Program-made: the position numbers and the translations under genes
Shown here: positions 36,367 through 46,100 of the stretch, in pieces
Position numbering within the stretch: position 1 is the first letter of the stretch
Layout: every line of letters starts with the position of its first letter
Notes under the pieces: generated by a model
The model's database searches: none
Seen by the model: the letters and a program-made list of their open reading frames with translations, nothing else
Told to the model about the DNA's origin: nothing
Assembly (NCBI RefSeq): GCF_041154745.1
Contig: NZ_AP031573.1
Coordinates: 3,348,001 to 3,412,000 of the forward strand
DNA: 64,000 nucleotides
Origin: Flavobacterium sp. CFS9
Lineage (GTDB): Bacteria > Bacteroidota > Bacteroidia > Flavobacteriales > Flavobacteriaceae
Direction of reading: 5' to 3'

Positions 36367-37395
36367 TACACTTTTGCTTTGATTCAAAATTTCAATTACC
36401 TGGTCTAAATCATCTTTAGTGTGATTGGCCGTAATTACAATTCGATTAATATCTCTCGAATTTTTTTGATACCTGAAATTGGCGATAATAATTTTATTTG
36501 CATTCAGAATATCCGTTATACGTTCCATTTCAATGTAAATTAAGGGGTACGTTTTGTCAAATTTTATATGCTCGTTTTTGATAAGTTTTGTGTCCAGATA
36601 ATGGAGATTCTCCATTAATTTTTGATGCTGAACACGATAAATATCCGATGCATCAGCCAGTGTCTGAGTAAAAGCGGGATTCATTCCGGCTGCTGATATA
36701 AAAGTATCCGTATTTTTGATCTGGTCGATGAAAGAAGCATCACTGGCAATAACACCGCCATTTAAGCCAAACGCTTTCCCTAGCGACGAAACCATAATTT
36801 TACGCTTAATGGGAAGGTTGATACCGGAATAAATTCCACAGCCATTTTTTCCTAAAATTCCAAACGAATGGGATTCATCGATAACTAAAGTGACTTCTTT
36901 ATGACTTGGAATTTCCTTTAAAACAGATAAATCAATAGCTTTGGTCTGATAGGAAGGAACTCCGTCCGTGAGAATAGTGATTTTCTCTGCTTTAGAATCT
37001 GTCAGACGTGGATGTATTTGATGGTTCAAAAATATTGGTAAACTGTTTGGTGTTTTAATTGCGGTATGCAAATCTGAAAAATGAAAGAAACAATCGGTGG
37101 TTTTAGTCAATTGTTCTGTAACTAATTTTCCGGCCAGCATTCCTGAAGACACTGTAACGGCACTTTCGGCCTGTATATGACGGGCGAGAAAAGCCTCACC
37201 ATTTTCATAAGCCGTTAGTTTTATATTGGCATTGCGGGAACTTCCGTAAGTAGTTCCCCATTTACGTATATTTTGAATGACCAATTCCTGAAAAGCCTTA
37301 TTGGTGGGCAATCCCAAATAAGCAGTTCCGCCAAAATACAAGTATTGCTCCTGATTGATTTCAATAGTTCTGTCCGGAAATTGGTCTACGTTCAT
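36364..37395 (-). CDS. AONS/KBL-like PLP-dependent aminotransferase-fold enzyme
   Basis: The protein has 343 residues and belongs to the alpha-oxoamine synthase group (8-amino-7-oxononanoate synthase, 2-amino-3-ketobutyrate ligase). The PLP lysine is Lys207 in SSLGKAFGLNGG, with Asp173 and His176 in VIDESHSFG binding the cofactor. It is shorter than BioF (about 385) and lacks part of the N-terminal region, so the true reaction is unclear. It is the last gene of an operon with the dipeptide epimerase (5-base gap) and an esterase. A decayed partial paralogue is at 31354-31575. Confidence 0.83.
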   Translation of the reverse strand: MNVDQFPDRTIEINQEQYLYFGGTAYLGLPTNKAFQELVIQNIRKWGTTYGSSRNANIKLTAYENGEAFLARHIQAESAVTVSSGMLAGKLVTEQLTKTTDCFFHFSDLHTAIKTPNSLPIFLNHQIHPRLTDSKAEKITILTDGVPSYQTKAIDLSVLKEIPSHKEVTLVIDESHSFGILGKNGCGIYSGINLPIKRKIMVSSLGKAFGLNGGVIASDASFIDQIKNTDTFISAAGMNPAFTQTLADASDIYRVQHQKLMENLHYLDTKLIKNEHIKFDKTYPLIYIEMERITDILNANKIIIANFRYQKNSRDINRIVITANHTKDDLDQVIEILNQSKSV

Positions 37396-37400
37396 AAAAA

Positions 37401-38411
37401 TTAGATTAAGGTTACTCCCGTGCCGTTAAGATCAGAATAATGAATTACACCCTTTTTTATGGTTACTCCGGTGGCAATATCCTGGGCTAGAAGTAAGGCT
37501 CCGTCCATATCCACATAATCCAGCTGAGGGAGCAAATGAGCAATAGCCGAGATTCCCACAGTCGATTCGGTCATACAGCCTACCATCGTTTTAAGACCTA
37601 ATTTTTTGGCTTCTTCGATCATGCGTTTTCCGGGAGTCAGACCTCCGCATTTTACGAGTTTTACATTTACGCCATGAAAATGATTGAAACATTTTGCGAC
37701 ATCTTCTTCGATAATACAGCTTTCATCGGCTATTACAGGTAAGACCGAATGCTTAAAAACTTCCTTATGGGCTTCCCAGTCACCGGCTTTCATGGGCTGC
37801 TCGAGAAATTCTACACCTAGTTTTTTGAGTTCAATCGCATTGTTTATGGTCTCTTCAACCTCCCAGCCGCAATTGGCATCGATTCTGAAAATAGCATCGG
37901 TATGTTTTCGAAGTTCTTTGACAATAGCAATGTCTTCTTTGGTGCCGAGTTTAATTTTGTAAATAGGCCAGGGCAGCTCCTGCATTTTTGAAACCATTTT
38001 TTCGATAGAGGCAATGCCAATGGTGTAATCCGTAAGCGGATTTTTTTCGGTGGAGAAATTCCATAATTCATATAGTTTCTTGCCTTTTTTGCGTGCGTAC
38101 AAGTCATTATAAGCCATATCTAAAGCACATAAAGCAAACATATCATCTTTTAAGTACGGATAGATTTTGGACCAGAAAACTTCTGGGGTTTCAGTGGTTG
38201 TACTTTCGATAATGGATCTGATTTTTTCTAAATCCTGAATCATCATCGGAACAGTCGTGTTGTAATAGGGATTTGAAGTTGCTTCTCCAAAACCTGAAAG
38301 GCTATCACTTTTAAGCTCCACAATCAGTGAAGGCTGAAAATCAATCGATTCTCTGGAAATGGTAAAAGTATGTTTGAGCTTTAAATTGTATTCTCTTAAA
38401 ATTAATTCCAT
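37401..38411 (-). CDS. Dipeptide epimerase (L-Ala-D/L-Glu epimerase type), enolase superfamily
   Basis: The protein has 336 residues. It is a muconate-lactonizing subgroup enolase-fold enzyme: the catalytic KxK pair is Lys152 and Lys154 in YKIKLG, metal ligands are Asp178 (RIDANCGW), Glu204 (EQP) and Asp229 (IADES), and the second base is Lys254 (or Lys251) in VKLVKCGG. Such enzymes epimerise L-Ala-D-Glu from peptidoglycan or other dipeptides. The 5-base gap to the aminotransferase gene and 15-base gap from the esterase gene mark an operon. This supports processing of cell-wall or other peptides, although the substrate of this subgroup is varied. Confidence 0.9.
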   Translation of the reverse strand: MELILREYNLKLKHTFTISRESIDFQPSLIVELKSDSLSGFGEATSNPYYNTTVPMMIQDLEKIRSIIESTTTETPEVFWSKIYPYLKDDMFALCALDMAYNDLYARKKGKKLYELWNFSTEKNPLTDYTIGIASIEKMVSKMQELPWPIYKIKLGTKEDIAIVKELRKHTDAIFRIDANCGWEVEETINNAIELKKLGVEFLEQPMKAGDWEAHKEVFKHSVLPVIADESCIIEEDVAKCFNHFHGVNVKLVKCGGLTPGKRMIEEAKKLGLKTMVGCMTESTVGISAIAHLLPQLDYVDMDGALLLAQDIATGVTIKKGVIHYSDLNGTGVTLI

Positions 38412-38426
38412 AAGTCTGTTTTTTAT

Positions 38427-39230
38427 TTAATAGCCCAGCCAGATTATAGCTTTTGCAAAGCCATCGCGCCAAAGCTTTTCATTATGTTCGCCACCTTTTA
38501 CAATTTTAGATTGGGTGAGATGAAGGCAATAGCAACGCTTGGTATCCAGAAGGCGTTCCATTTTTGTCATATCTTTTACCATATCGTCACTCTCTTTGTC
38601 TCCGTATAAAAAGTAAATTTTAGTTTTGACTTTAGGAGTTTGTTCAGTCAACGTATAAATGTTGTTTGAAAACCAGAAGGATGGTGAGAATACACCTGCT
38701 TTCCCAAAGATTTCGGGATATTTTAACACGGCATAATACGAAACCAATCCGCCCAATGAACTTCCTATAATAAGGGTGTTTTTTGCCTTGGTTTTGGTTC
38801 TGTAATTTTGGTCGATATAAGGTTTTAGCGTTTTTACAATAAAATCAAGGTAATTATCGGCATCACCACCGCCGTATTTTTCATTCTTGTACGGAGTTAA
38901 TTCGTTCAAACGTTTGTCGTTTCCATGTTCAATCCCTACTACGATTACCTGTGCTTTCAGACTATCCAGTTTTTCATCTACATTCCATTCGCCCGCATAC
39001 GAGGTTTTGGCATCAAACAAATTTTGGGCATCGTGCATATAAATCACACTGTATCTTTTTTTACTCGAAGCAGAATATCCTTCAGGAAGATAAATCCATA
39101 TTTTTTTGGTTGTTTTTAGCTGAGGAGCTTCGATTGTAAAGGGGAATACATTTTTTGAAGCAGTACTTTTTTGCGCGCTTGCGACAGCGGTTACCCATAA
39201 GAAAATAAAAAAGAAAAATTCCCGAACCAT
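38427..39230 (-). CDS. Secreted alpha/beta-hydrolase (esterase D / Fes-like)
   Basis: The protein has 267 residues. The signal peptide ends at ASAQ (17-20). The fold follows PF00756: IWIYLPEGYSAS, YSVIYMHDAQNLFD, the nucleophile elbow GSSLGG (near 153), and a late Asp/His pair with KGGEHNEKLW. It is a paralogue of the enzyme at 7285. It is first in the operon with the epimerase and aminotransferase, and its start is 56 bases from the divergent TerB-like gene. The substrate is unknown; siderophore esters are one known role in the family, and the operon context points elsewhere. Confidence 0.85.
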   Translation of the reverse strand: MVREFFFFIFLWVTAVASAQKSTASKNVFPFTIEAPQLKTTKKIWIYLPEGYSASSKKRYSVIYMHDAQNLFDAKTSYAGEWNVDEKLDSLKAQVIVVGIEHGNDKRLNELTPYKNEKYGGGDADNYLDFIVKTLKPYIDQNYRTKTKAKNTLIIGSSLGGLVSYYAVLKYPEIFGKAGVFSPSFWFSNNIYTLTEQTPKVKTKIYFLYGDKESDDMVKDMTKMERLLDTKRCYCLHLTQSKIVKGGEHNEKLWRDGFAKAIIWLGY

Positions 39231-39286
39231 TTGCCCTATTGCGTTTTAGAGTTAAAAACAATAATTTAGCTAAAAATAATAAATTG

Positions 39287-39688
39287 ATGAATACCGAAGC
39301 CGAAAAGATAAGTTTACTTTTAGAAATGATTGCTTTCTCTACCGTTGACGGGCAGTTGCATAAGAGAGAGTATGAATTTTTGTGGCTGGTAGCGCAGGAA
39401 TTAAATATTCGTCAGGATATTTTTCGCGATTTGTTTCATCAGGAAAGTGCCGGCTCAGTTATAAAATCGGAGTTTCAGCGCATTCAGCAATTTTACCGAC
39501 TGGCATTGATTATGTATTGCGATGGCATCTTGCATGAAAAAGAAGCCAAAGCTATACAGCAAATCGCGATCGAAATGGGTTTGAATCCCATTGCAACGCG
39601 ACGTGTTCTCGATTTAATGAAAAAAGCACCAAATGCTATAATTGATCCTAAGCTTTTATTAAAAGTATTTCAGGAACAGCACAATTAA
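39287..39688 (+). CDS. TerB-like protein
   Basis: With the start at 39287 the protein has 133 residues; an in-frame ATG at 39239 adds 16 polar residues and lies almost on top of the divergent gene's start. The sequence is helical, with the TerB/DjlA N-domain look: LLEMIAFSTVDGQLHKREYEFL and LIMYCDGILHEKEAKAIQQIA, each with the conserved Asp-Gly and Glu of the tellurite-resistance TerB fold (residues about 10-30 and 72-95). The family is acid-residue-rich and possibly metal-binding. No ter operon is around it. Confidence 0.75.
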   Translation: MNTEAEKISLLLEMIAFSTVDGQLHKREYEFLWLVAQELNIRQDIFRDLFHQESAGSVIKSEFQRIQQFYRLALIMYCDGILHEKEAKAIQQIAIEMGLNPIATRRVLDLMKKAPNAIIDPKLLLKVFQEQHN

Positions 39689-39712
39689 TTTTTTAAGCTT
39701 CTGAATAAATAA

Positions 39713-40942
39713 TTATTTTTTCTTTATAGACATTTTTAGACCGATACCGGTTTGAAAATCAGGAGCATTGTCCAGATTTAAATCTTCTCTGAAATACACA
39801 AAGTAAGAAAAACGTTTGGTGGAGTAGGTGCAGATGAAATTCCATCCCTCTAAGTCTTCGTATAAATGTGAAATCGTTTTTTGCCAATGCGTATTGATTC
39901 TTTGTCCGGTCAGAACGGTATGATCTTTTTCCGTTTTCTTATTGTAAGAGCTCTGAAAATTGTAATTGATCGCATACGAAATACGATTGCTGTTCTTCAG
40001 TTTTACCTTATAATCAATAAGACCTTCAAAACTATAGAAGAAATCCCGACTGCTGATATTTACACGATCCCCATATTCTAAAAAATGCTGACGCAAAACT
40101 CCTGCGCTGGCACCAAAAGTCAGAATGTTTTTGTTTTTAATGATCTTCTTTTTTAGGATAGAAGAAGAAATTCCAAAATCGGCTACAGGATTGTATTTAG
40201 AGGTATTGATTCCGAGTTGTGTTCCAAAATTCAAATAGATATGATGTTTTTCATTCATTTCTAGTTTTGGATAATAGTTGTAGTTGATGTCAATTCCGGG
40301 AATGGTAAAATTACCGTTATGCATTGTGAGAACTCTATTATTTTCATCTTTATAAGATATTCCGGCTTTATTTAAACCATAGTAACGTCTTGAGAAAGGA
40401 TCTTCTCCGCCGGCAATATTGCTGTGAAACCATTCGATTGTTTCATCGGAAGTAAAAATAGAATAAGGATATTTTCCGCCATCCAGAGAATTTATTCGTA
40501 AACCGAAATTAAGTTCGTGATTTACGGTAATAGGCAGTGTGAAATTAAACCGATACGATCGAATCACACCATCGGCGGTGAATTCTTTAGTATTGTGTGG
40601 AACTTTATTGAAGTCAAAAGCATACTCCCGAACATGCCAGGGCATATTTTCTGCCGCCTTTTGATCGTTGGGATCTGTTAATTCATATGATTTCACATAA
40701 GGAAGGACAACATTACCGCTTGAAAATTCAAACGAAAAAGAGTATTTATCAGGAGAGCGAACATTGAAATTATGATTCAATCTCGAAATATAAATTCCAA
40801 ATGGGTGATTGGAAAGAATATTCGGTTTGATGATATCCGAAGAATTTTCTATTTCTTTATTCCAAAAATCGTTATTTTCAGATTGTGCTATGACAGAAGC
40901 GCTGAAAATAAAAAAGAAAGAAAGGAAAATGTGGTATTTCAT
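39713..40942 (-). CDS. Secreted, probably outer-membrane beta-barrel protein
   Basis: The protein has 409 residues. The signal peptide MKYHIFLSFFFIFSASVIAQ is clear. The rest is rich in beta-strand patterns with aromatic girdles, such as HHIYLNFGTQLGI, ISYAINYNFQSSYN and FSYFVYFREDLNL. It is a porin-like outer-membrane protein of unknown specificity. It sits alone, convergent with the TerB-like gene and upstream of uvrB. I do not recognise a family. Confidence 0.7.
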   Translation of the reverse strand: MKYHIFLSFFFIFSASVIAQSENNDFWNKEIENSSDIIKPNILSNHPFGIYISRLNHNFNVRSPDKYSFSFEFSSGNVVLPYVKSYELTDPNDQKAAENMPWHVREYAFDFNKVPHNTKEFTADGVIRSYRFNFTLPITVNHELNFGLRINSLDGGKYPYSIFTSDETIEWFHSNIAGGEDPFSRRYYGLNKAGISYKDENNRVLTMHNGNFTIPGIDINYNYYPKLEMNEKHHIYLNFGTQLGINTSKYNPVADFGISSSILKKKIIKNKNILTFGASAGVLRQHFLEYGDRVNISSRDFFYSFEGLIDYKVKLKNSNRISYAINYNFQSSYNKKTEKDHTVLTGQRINTHWQKTISHLYEDLEGWNFICTYSTKRFSYFVYFREDLNLDNAPDFQTGIGLKMSIKKK

Positions 40943-41065
40943 TTCAGTGTTTTAAAATTTTGTTAAAACTAATGAATTTGAAATTCCTTCTAAAATATTT
41001 CTCCCATAATATTAACAATAAATCTCTTTTTTATTTTTGAAATGAATTGTTTTAAAATCGTGTGT

Positions 41066-43060
41066 TTAAGGCAATTGTTCCTGCAGTTTTTTAATGTCAT
41101 CACGCAGTTTTGCTGCCTGTAAAAAGTCCAGTTCTTTTGCTGCTTTTTCCATTGATTTTCTTTTTTCACGAATCATTTTTTCCAGTTCCGATTTCGATAA
41201 ATAAGCTGTTTCCGGTTCTGCCGCAGCTGCCGGAATGGTATGTCCTAATTCGTATTCTACCAGAGGGTTTTTAGTAAAGGCGCTGTCAATTTTCTTGTTT
41301 AGAGCCTGGGGAACAATATTATTTTGAGTATTAAAATTAATTTGTTTGGTTCTGCGGTAACTGGTTTCATCGATTGTTTTTTGCATACTGGCCGTGATCT
41401 TATCCGCATACATAATCGCTTTCCCGTTAAGATTCCTTGCCGCACGACCTATAGTTTGGGTCAATGATCTGTGATTTCTTAAAAAGCCTTCTTTGTCGGC
41501 ATCTAAAATAGCAACAAGGGAAACTTCAGGTAAATCCAGACCTTCACGAAGTAAGTTTACCCCGATCAAAACATCAAAAATTCCTTTACGTAAGTCCTGC
41601 ATAATTTCGATACGCTCGAGAGTATCCACGTCGGAGTGAATATAACGACAACGAATGTTGACTTTAGTTAAATACTTGGCTAATTCTTCGGCCATTCTTT
41701 TGGTCAGAGTGGTCACCAGAACCCTTTCGTCTAATTCGCAGCGAACCTGAATTTCTTCGATCAGATCATCAATCTGATTCAAACTTGGGCGTATCTCAAT
41801 AATTGGGTCTAATAATCCTGTCGGACGAATAATCTGCTCCACATAAACCCCGTCTGTTTTCTGAAGTTCATAATCGGCAGGTGTTGCTGACACGTAAATA
41901 ACCTGATTTTGCATGGCTTCGAACTCCTCAAATTTCAACGGTCGGTTGTCCATTGCGGCAGGCAGACGGAAACCATATTCAACCAGATTTTCTTTTCGGC
42001 TGCGGTCGCCTCCGTACATGGCATGAACCTGTGATACGGTCACGTGACTCTCGTCTACCACCATCAAATAATCCTTTGGGAAATAGTCTAGTAAACAGAA
42101 AGGACGGGTTCCGGCATCTCTGCCGTCAAGATATCTCGAATAATTTTCAATTCCGGAACAATATCCTAATTCGCGAATCATTTCTAAATCAAAATTCGTA
42201 CGTTCTTCCAGACGTTTTGCTTCCAGATGTTTACCGATTTCTTTAAAATAATCGACTTGTTTGACTAAATCCTGTTGGATTTCCCAAATAGCATTTTGTA
42301 AAACATCAGGCGAAGTTACAAACATATTGGCCGGATAAATGGTCAGTCTGGTGAATTTTTCAATGACTTGTGAGGTCTTGGCATCAAAGGATTCTATTTC
42401 TTCTATTTCATCACCAAAAAAGTGGATTCTATAGGCATCGTCAGCATAACTTGGGTATACTTCCACCGTATCTCCTTTGATTCTGAAGTTTCCGGGAGTA
42501 AAATCTGCTTCCGTTCGGGAATATAAACTCTGAACCAGGCTGTGCAGTAATTTCGTTCGGGAAATGACCTGATCTCTTGCTATTTCGATGACATTTTTCT
42601 GAAATTCAACTGGGTTTCCAATACCATACAAACAGGAAACCGAAGCGACAACCAATACATCACGACGTCCCGAAAGCAGGGAAGAAGTAGTGCTCAGACG
42701 CATTTTTTCCAGTTCCTCATTGATGGATAGATCCTTTTCGATAAATACTCCTGTAACCGGCATAAAAGCTTCCGGTTGGTAATAGTCGTAGTAAGAAACG
42801 AAATATTCCACAGCATTATTCGGAAAGAATTGTTTAAACTCAGAATACAATTGTGCTGCCAGTGTTTTGTTGTGCGCCAAAACCAAAGTAGGTCTCTGTA
42901 CTTCCTGAATAACATTGGCTACCGTAAAAGTTTTTCCCGAACCGGTAACTCCTAATAAAGTTTGGTATTTTTCACCGTCTATAATGCCTTGTGAAAGTTT
43001 TTCAATTGCTTGCGGCTGATCACCTTTTGGACTGTATTCAGAGGATACCTGGAAATTCAT
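41066..43060 (-). CDS. uvrB: Excinuclease ABC subunit B
   Basis: UvrB is the damage-verifying helicase-like subunit of UvrABC nucleotide excision repair. The protein has 664 residues. The Walker A motif is GVTGSGKT (38-45); the beta-hairpin region that clamps DNA is YYDYYQPEAFMP (about 91-102); helicase motifs continue to TIGRAARNLNGKAIMYAD. The C-terminal UVR motif that contacts UvrC is at about 625-660 (LEKMIREKRKSMEKAAKELD). A near-consensus box TATCTTTA is at plus 43087-43094. uvrA and uvrC are not in the window. Confidence 0.97.
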   Translation of the reverse strand: MNFQVSSEYSPKGDQPQAIEKLSQGIIDGEKYQTLLGVTGSGKTFTVANVIQEVQRPTLVLAHNKTLAAQLYSEFKQFFPNNAVEYFVSYYDYYQPEAFMPVTGVFIEKDLSINEELEKMRLSTTSSLLSGRRDVLVVASVSCLYGIGNPVEFQKNVIEIARDQVISRTKLLHSLVQSLYSRTEADFTPGNFRIKGDTVEVYPSYADDAYRIHFFGDEIEEIESFDAKTSQVIEKFTRLTIYPANMFVTSPDVLQNAIWEIQQDLVKQVDYFKEIGKHLEAKRLEERTNFDLEMIRELGYCSGIENYSRYLDGRDAGTRPFCLLDYFPKDYLMVVDESHVTVSQVHAMYGGDRSRKENLVEYGFRLPAAMDNRPLKFEEFEAMQNQVIYVSATPADYELQKTDGVYVEQIIRPTGLLDPIIEIRPSLNQIDDLIEEIQVRCELDERVLVTTLTKRMAEELAKYLTKVNIRCRYIHSDVDTLERIEIMQDLRKGIFDVLIGVNLLREGLDLPEVSLVAILDADKEGFLRNHRSLTQTIGRAARNLNGKAIMYADKITASMQKTIDETSYRRTKQINFNTQNNIVPQALNKKIDSAFTKNPLVEYELGHTIPAAAAEPETAYLSKSELEKMIREKRKSMEKAAKELDFLQAAKLRDDIKKLQEQLP

Positions 43061-43130
43061 TTTTGGACGATGAAAGATTAGTGTCGTAAAGATACGAGTT
43101 TGATTTCTTTTTTTCTGAAAGTATAATTCA

Positions 43131-43170
43131 AAAAAAAACCGTCAACAAATTTCATGTTGACGGTTTTTTA
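43131..43170 (-). terminator. Terminator of the TonB receptor gene upstream of uvrB
   Basis: A perfect 10-bp stem (ACCGTCAACA/TGTTGACGGT) with a 7-base loop has an A run on the plus-strand left side, which is a T run in minus-strand reading. It lies 19 bases past the stop codon of the gene at 43185 and insulates uvrB from it. Confidence 0.85.
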
Positions 43171-43184
43171 TAGTTGGGAATGAT

Positions 43185-46100
43185 TTAAAAGCTAAGGCTT
43201 AATCTTGCAAAAACAAAACGTCCGTTTTGACCAAATTGTGATACATTTCTGGAATACACAAATTGATTTTGGTTGGATAAATCAATAGCAGTTGGAGTAG
43301 CGGCATAGGTTATATTTCCATTTGCATCAACACCATTGGCTCTTCTTGCTGTTTGCGGTCCAAGGTTTTTGTCCGGATAAATATCAAAAATATTGTTAGC
43401 ACCGATTATGATTTTAGCAATAGGGCTAATTTTAAAACCTACAGACATATCGGTAATCACTCTTCCTCCCCAAACAGGATGTTCGTTTTCTACCGCTTTT
43501 CCATTTACAATTGTGGCGCCTACAAAACCATCACCGTTTACGTCAGCAACGTTTGGATCTGTTACTTCTCCAAAGTAAACGTTTCTTAAAAAGAAATCGA
43601 ATTTTTTGTAGGTAAGGCCGTTTGTCAGATTTACTTTTACCCGGGGTACTGCTTCTTCTAAATAAATTCTTGAGGATTCTGAAAAATAAGTATTTACCTG
43701 ACCTGCCGCTTCCAGTATAGGAGAGGCATGGATGTTTCCTATTTTACGTGTTTTTGAAAAGGTACCGGACAAGTCATTTTTTAAAGTCAGATTTTCATTT
43801 AGGTTCATTTTGTTGGTAAGTACCACATCAATTCCTTTAGATTCGGTATCAATGGCATTGGCGAAGAAAGTTGCCGCATTTGCGCCAGCCTGATCATATA
43901 AAGGCTGAGTCAGCGGAGTTGGTGTAAACTGATCGGTAAGTACTACTCTGTCGTTTATTTTGATGTAATAAGCGTCTGCAGTTATGGTAAGGTTGGCTGA
44001 TGGAATTTTAGCTGTAAATCCGGCACTTACACTGGTTGATTCTTCTTGTTTTAATTTCGGAATTCCAAGTAATTTTGCGATTTCAGAATCATTGCTAAAA
44101 GTTCCTACTTCAAAAGGGACTCCTCCGGTAAATTGTGTTGCAGTGGATTCATAATAAATTTGGTGTAAGGATGGAGCTCTGAATCCTGTTGAGAAAGCAC
44201 CTCGTAAATTGATGTTGTCTGTGAGTTTATAGCGGGTGGCAATTTTAAAATTAGTAGTGCTTCCAAAATCAGAATAATTTTCAAAGCGAACAGCTCCGTT
44301 TAATAACCATTTTTCGGTTACATCTAACTCTAAATCGGCATAGAGAGCCATACTGTTTCTTTTTTCGGTTTTTGCATTTTCAGCTCTGTAACCCGGAAAA
44401 ACCTGTGCTCCACCTGGTCTCGCGGCACCATAAAAATCAGTCACTCTTATGTTGGCAGGTGTTGTACCGGTAACTACATTTCCGTTGATATCGTATTGAC
44501 TGTAAGAATCAGGAACCCCGGCATTGATGCCGTACTGTTCGTAGCGATATTCGGCACCAAAAGCGATGTTCAGGGTATTGATTTTTTTGCTCATATCAAA
44601 ATTAGTTGTGTTTTGAGCAAAACGCAAACCTCCGGCATCAAATTCAGTAGGGGAGCCTTCTCTTAAAGTTGCATTTACAGTGTTTTCGATATTATAATCA
44701 AAGGAATTTCGGCCGTATGTATTGCTCAAATCAAAATGCCAGTCTTTAAAAATAGTACCTCTAAGTCCTGTTGCAGCAGAAAGGTCATTAATGGTAGAAT
44801 GAATTTCGGGTAAAAAACCATTTAAGTATAAACCGGTATAAGATCTTGATTGATTAGGTCTTCTGAAAAAGCCGGCAGATTCACCATTTCTATAACTGGT
44901 TCCACCAAAAACATAAACTTCTAATTTATCATTTATGGGATAGGCGGCATTCAAAAAGAACTGAACACTTTTAAATTCAGATTGCCCTATTCTCATATTA
45001 AAGTTTCTTCTTTCAAGTTTTCGGTAAGCCAGTTCTCCGTCTGTGGCATCAAAATTGAGGGCCGTTTGTAATTGCGAAATAGTTGTGGCATTACTGATAT
45101 TCGTTTGTTGTGCCCCGGTAAAATAACTTACTTTGGGAGCATAGTTTTTTATTAAGCTTATAATTTGAGCAGAATTAGAAGTATTGGTAATGTTTCCGTA
45201 CAGAGAATTTATATTTATTCCGTCTTCTGAAGCTCTTTGTTCAATCGCATTATAGGCGTTATAGATAGTGCCTGTGGCATCATTAGCTCTGCTTGTGGCA
45301 TCTCTTAATTGCAAGCTCCCCGTTAAATTAATAAAACTCTTTTCTTTGCCTAAATTAGTTCCGTAATTAACGTCCATCTGGTAATTGTTACCATCGTTTC
45401 CTCCCCTGTGATCGTTAGCATTTCGTGAAAAATTACTTCCTGAGAAGAGATTAATATCTATTTTTTTAGTGTCTTTTTTTATGTTAAGATTAATTACCCC
45501 TGCTATAGCGTCTGAGCCATATTGAGCAGAAGCACCATCTCTCAGTACTTCTATTTTTTCAAGAGCGAAAGCGGGAATTGCATTCAAATCGGTTCCTACT
45601 GATCCTCTTCCCGGAGTTCCGTTTATGTTAACTAAAGAGGAGGTATGTCTTCTTTTACCATTTACTAAAACCAATACCTGATCAGGGCCTAAACCTCTTA
45701 ATTGCGCCGGATCTAGGTGATCCGTTCCGTCAGCTACCGTTTGGGTATTTGAAGTAAAGGAAGGAGCTACCATGTTCAAAATCTGATTCAGGTTGGTTTG
45801 TGCGCCTTGTGTTGCAATATCCTTCATTGCAATAACATCTATAGGAACTGCTGATTCTGTAACAGTTCGGGTAGGGTTACGCGAACCAATAATCACTACA
45901 TTCTCCAGGCTTTCACCACTGCCTCCCGATAGCGTAACATTTACAGTTGATCCGTTAACCGTTACGGTTTTGGTTTGTAACCCTACATATGAAAATTGCA
46001 GAACGTCGCCAACTTTAGCTTCAATAGTATAGTTTCCGTCAATATCAGTAACAGCTCCTTTTTTGGTACCGATGACCAAAACAGTAACTCCCGGTAAAGA

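Noticed and set aside
39287..39688. Tellurite-resistance operon
   Set aside because: Only one TerB-like gene is present, with no terA, terC, terD or terE nearby.
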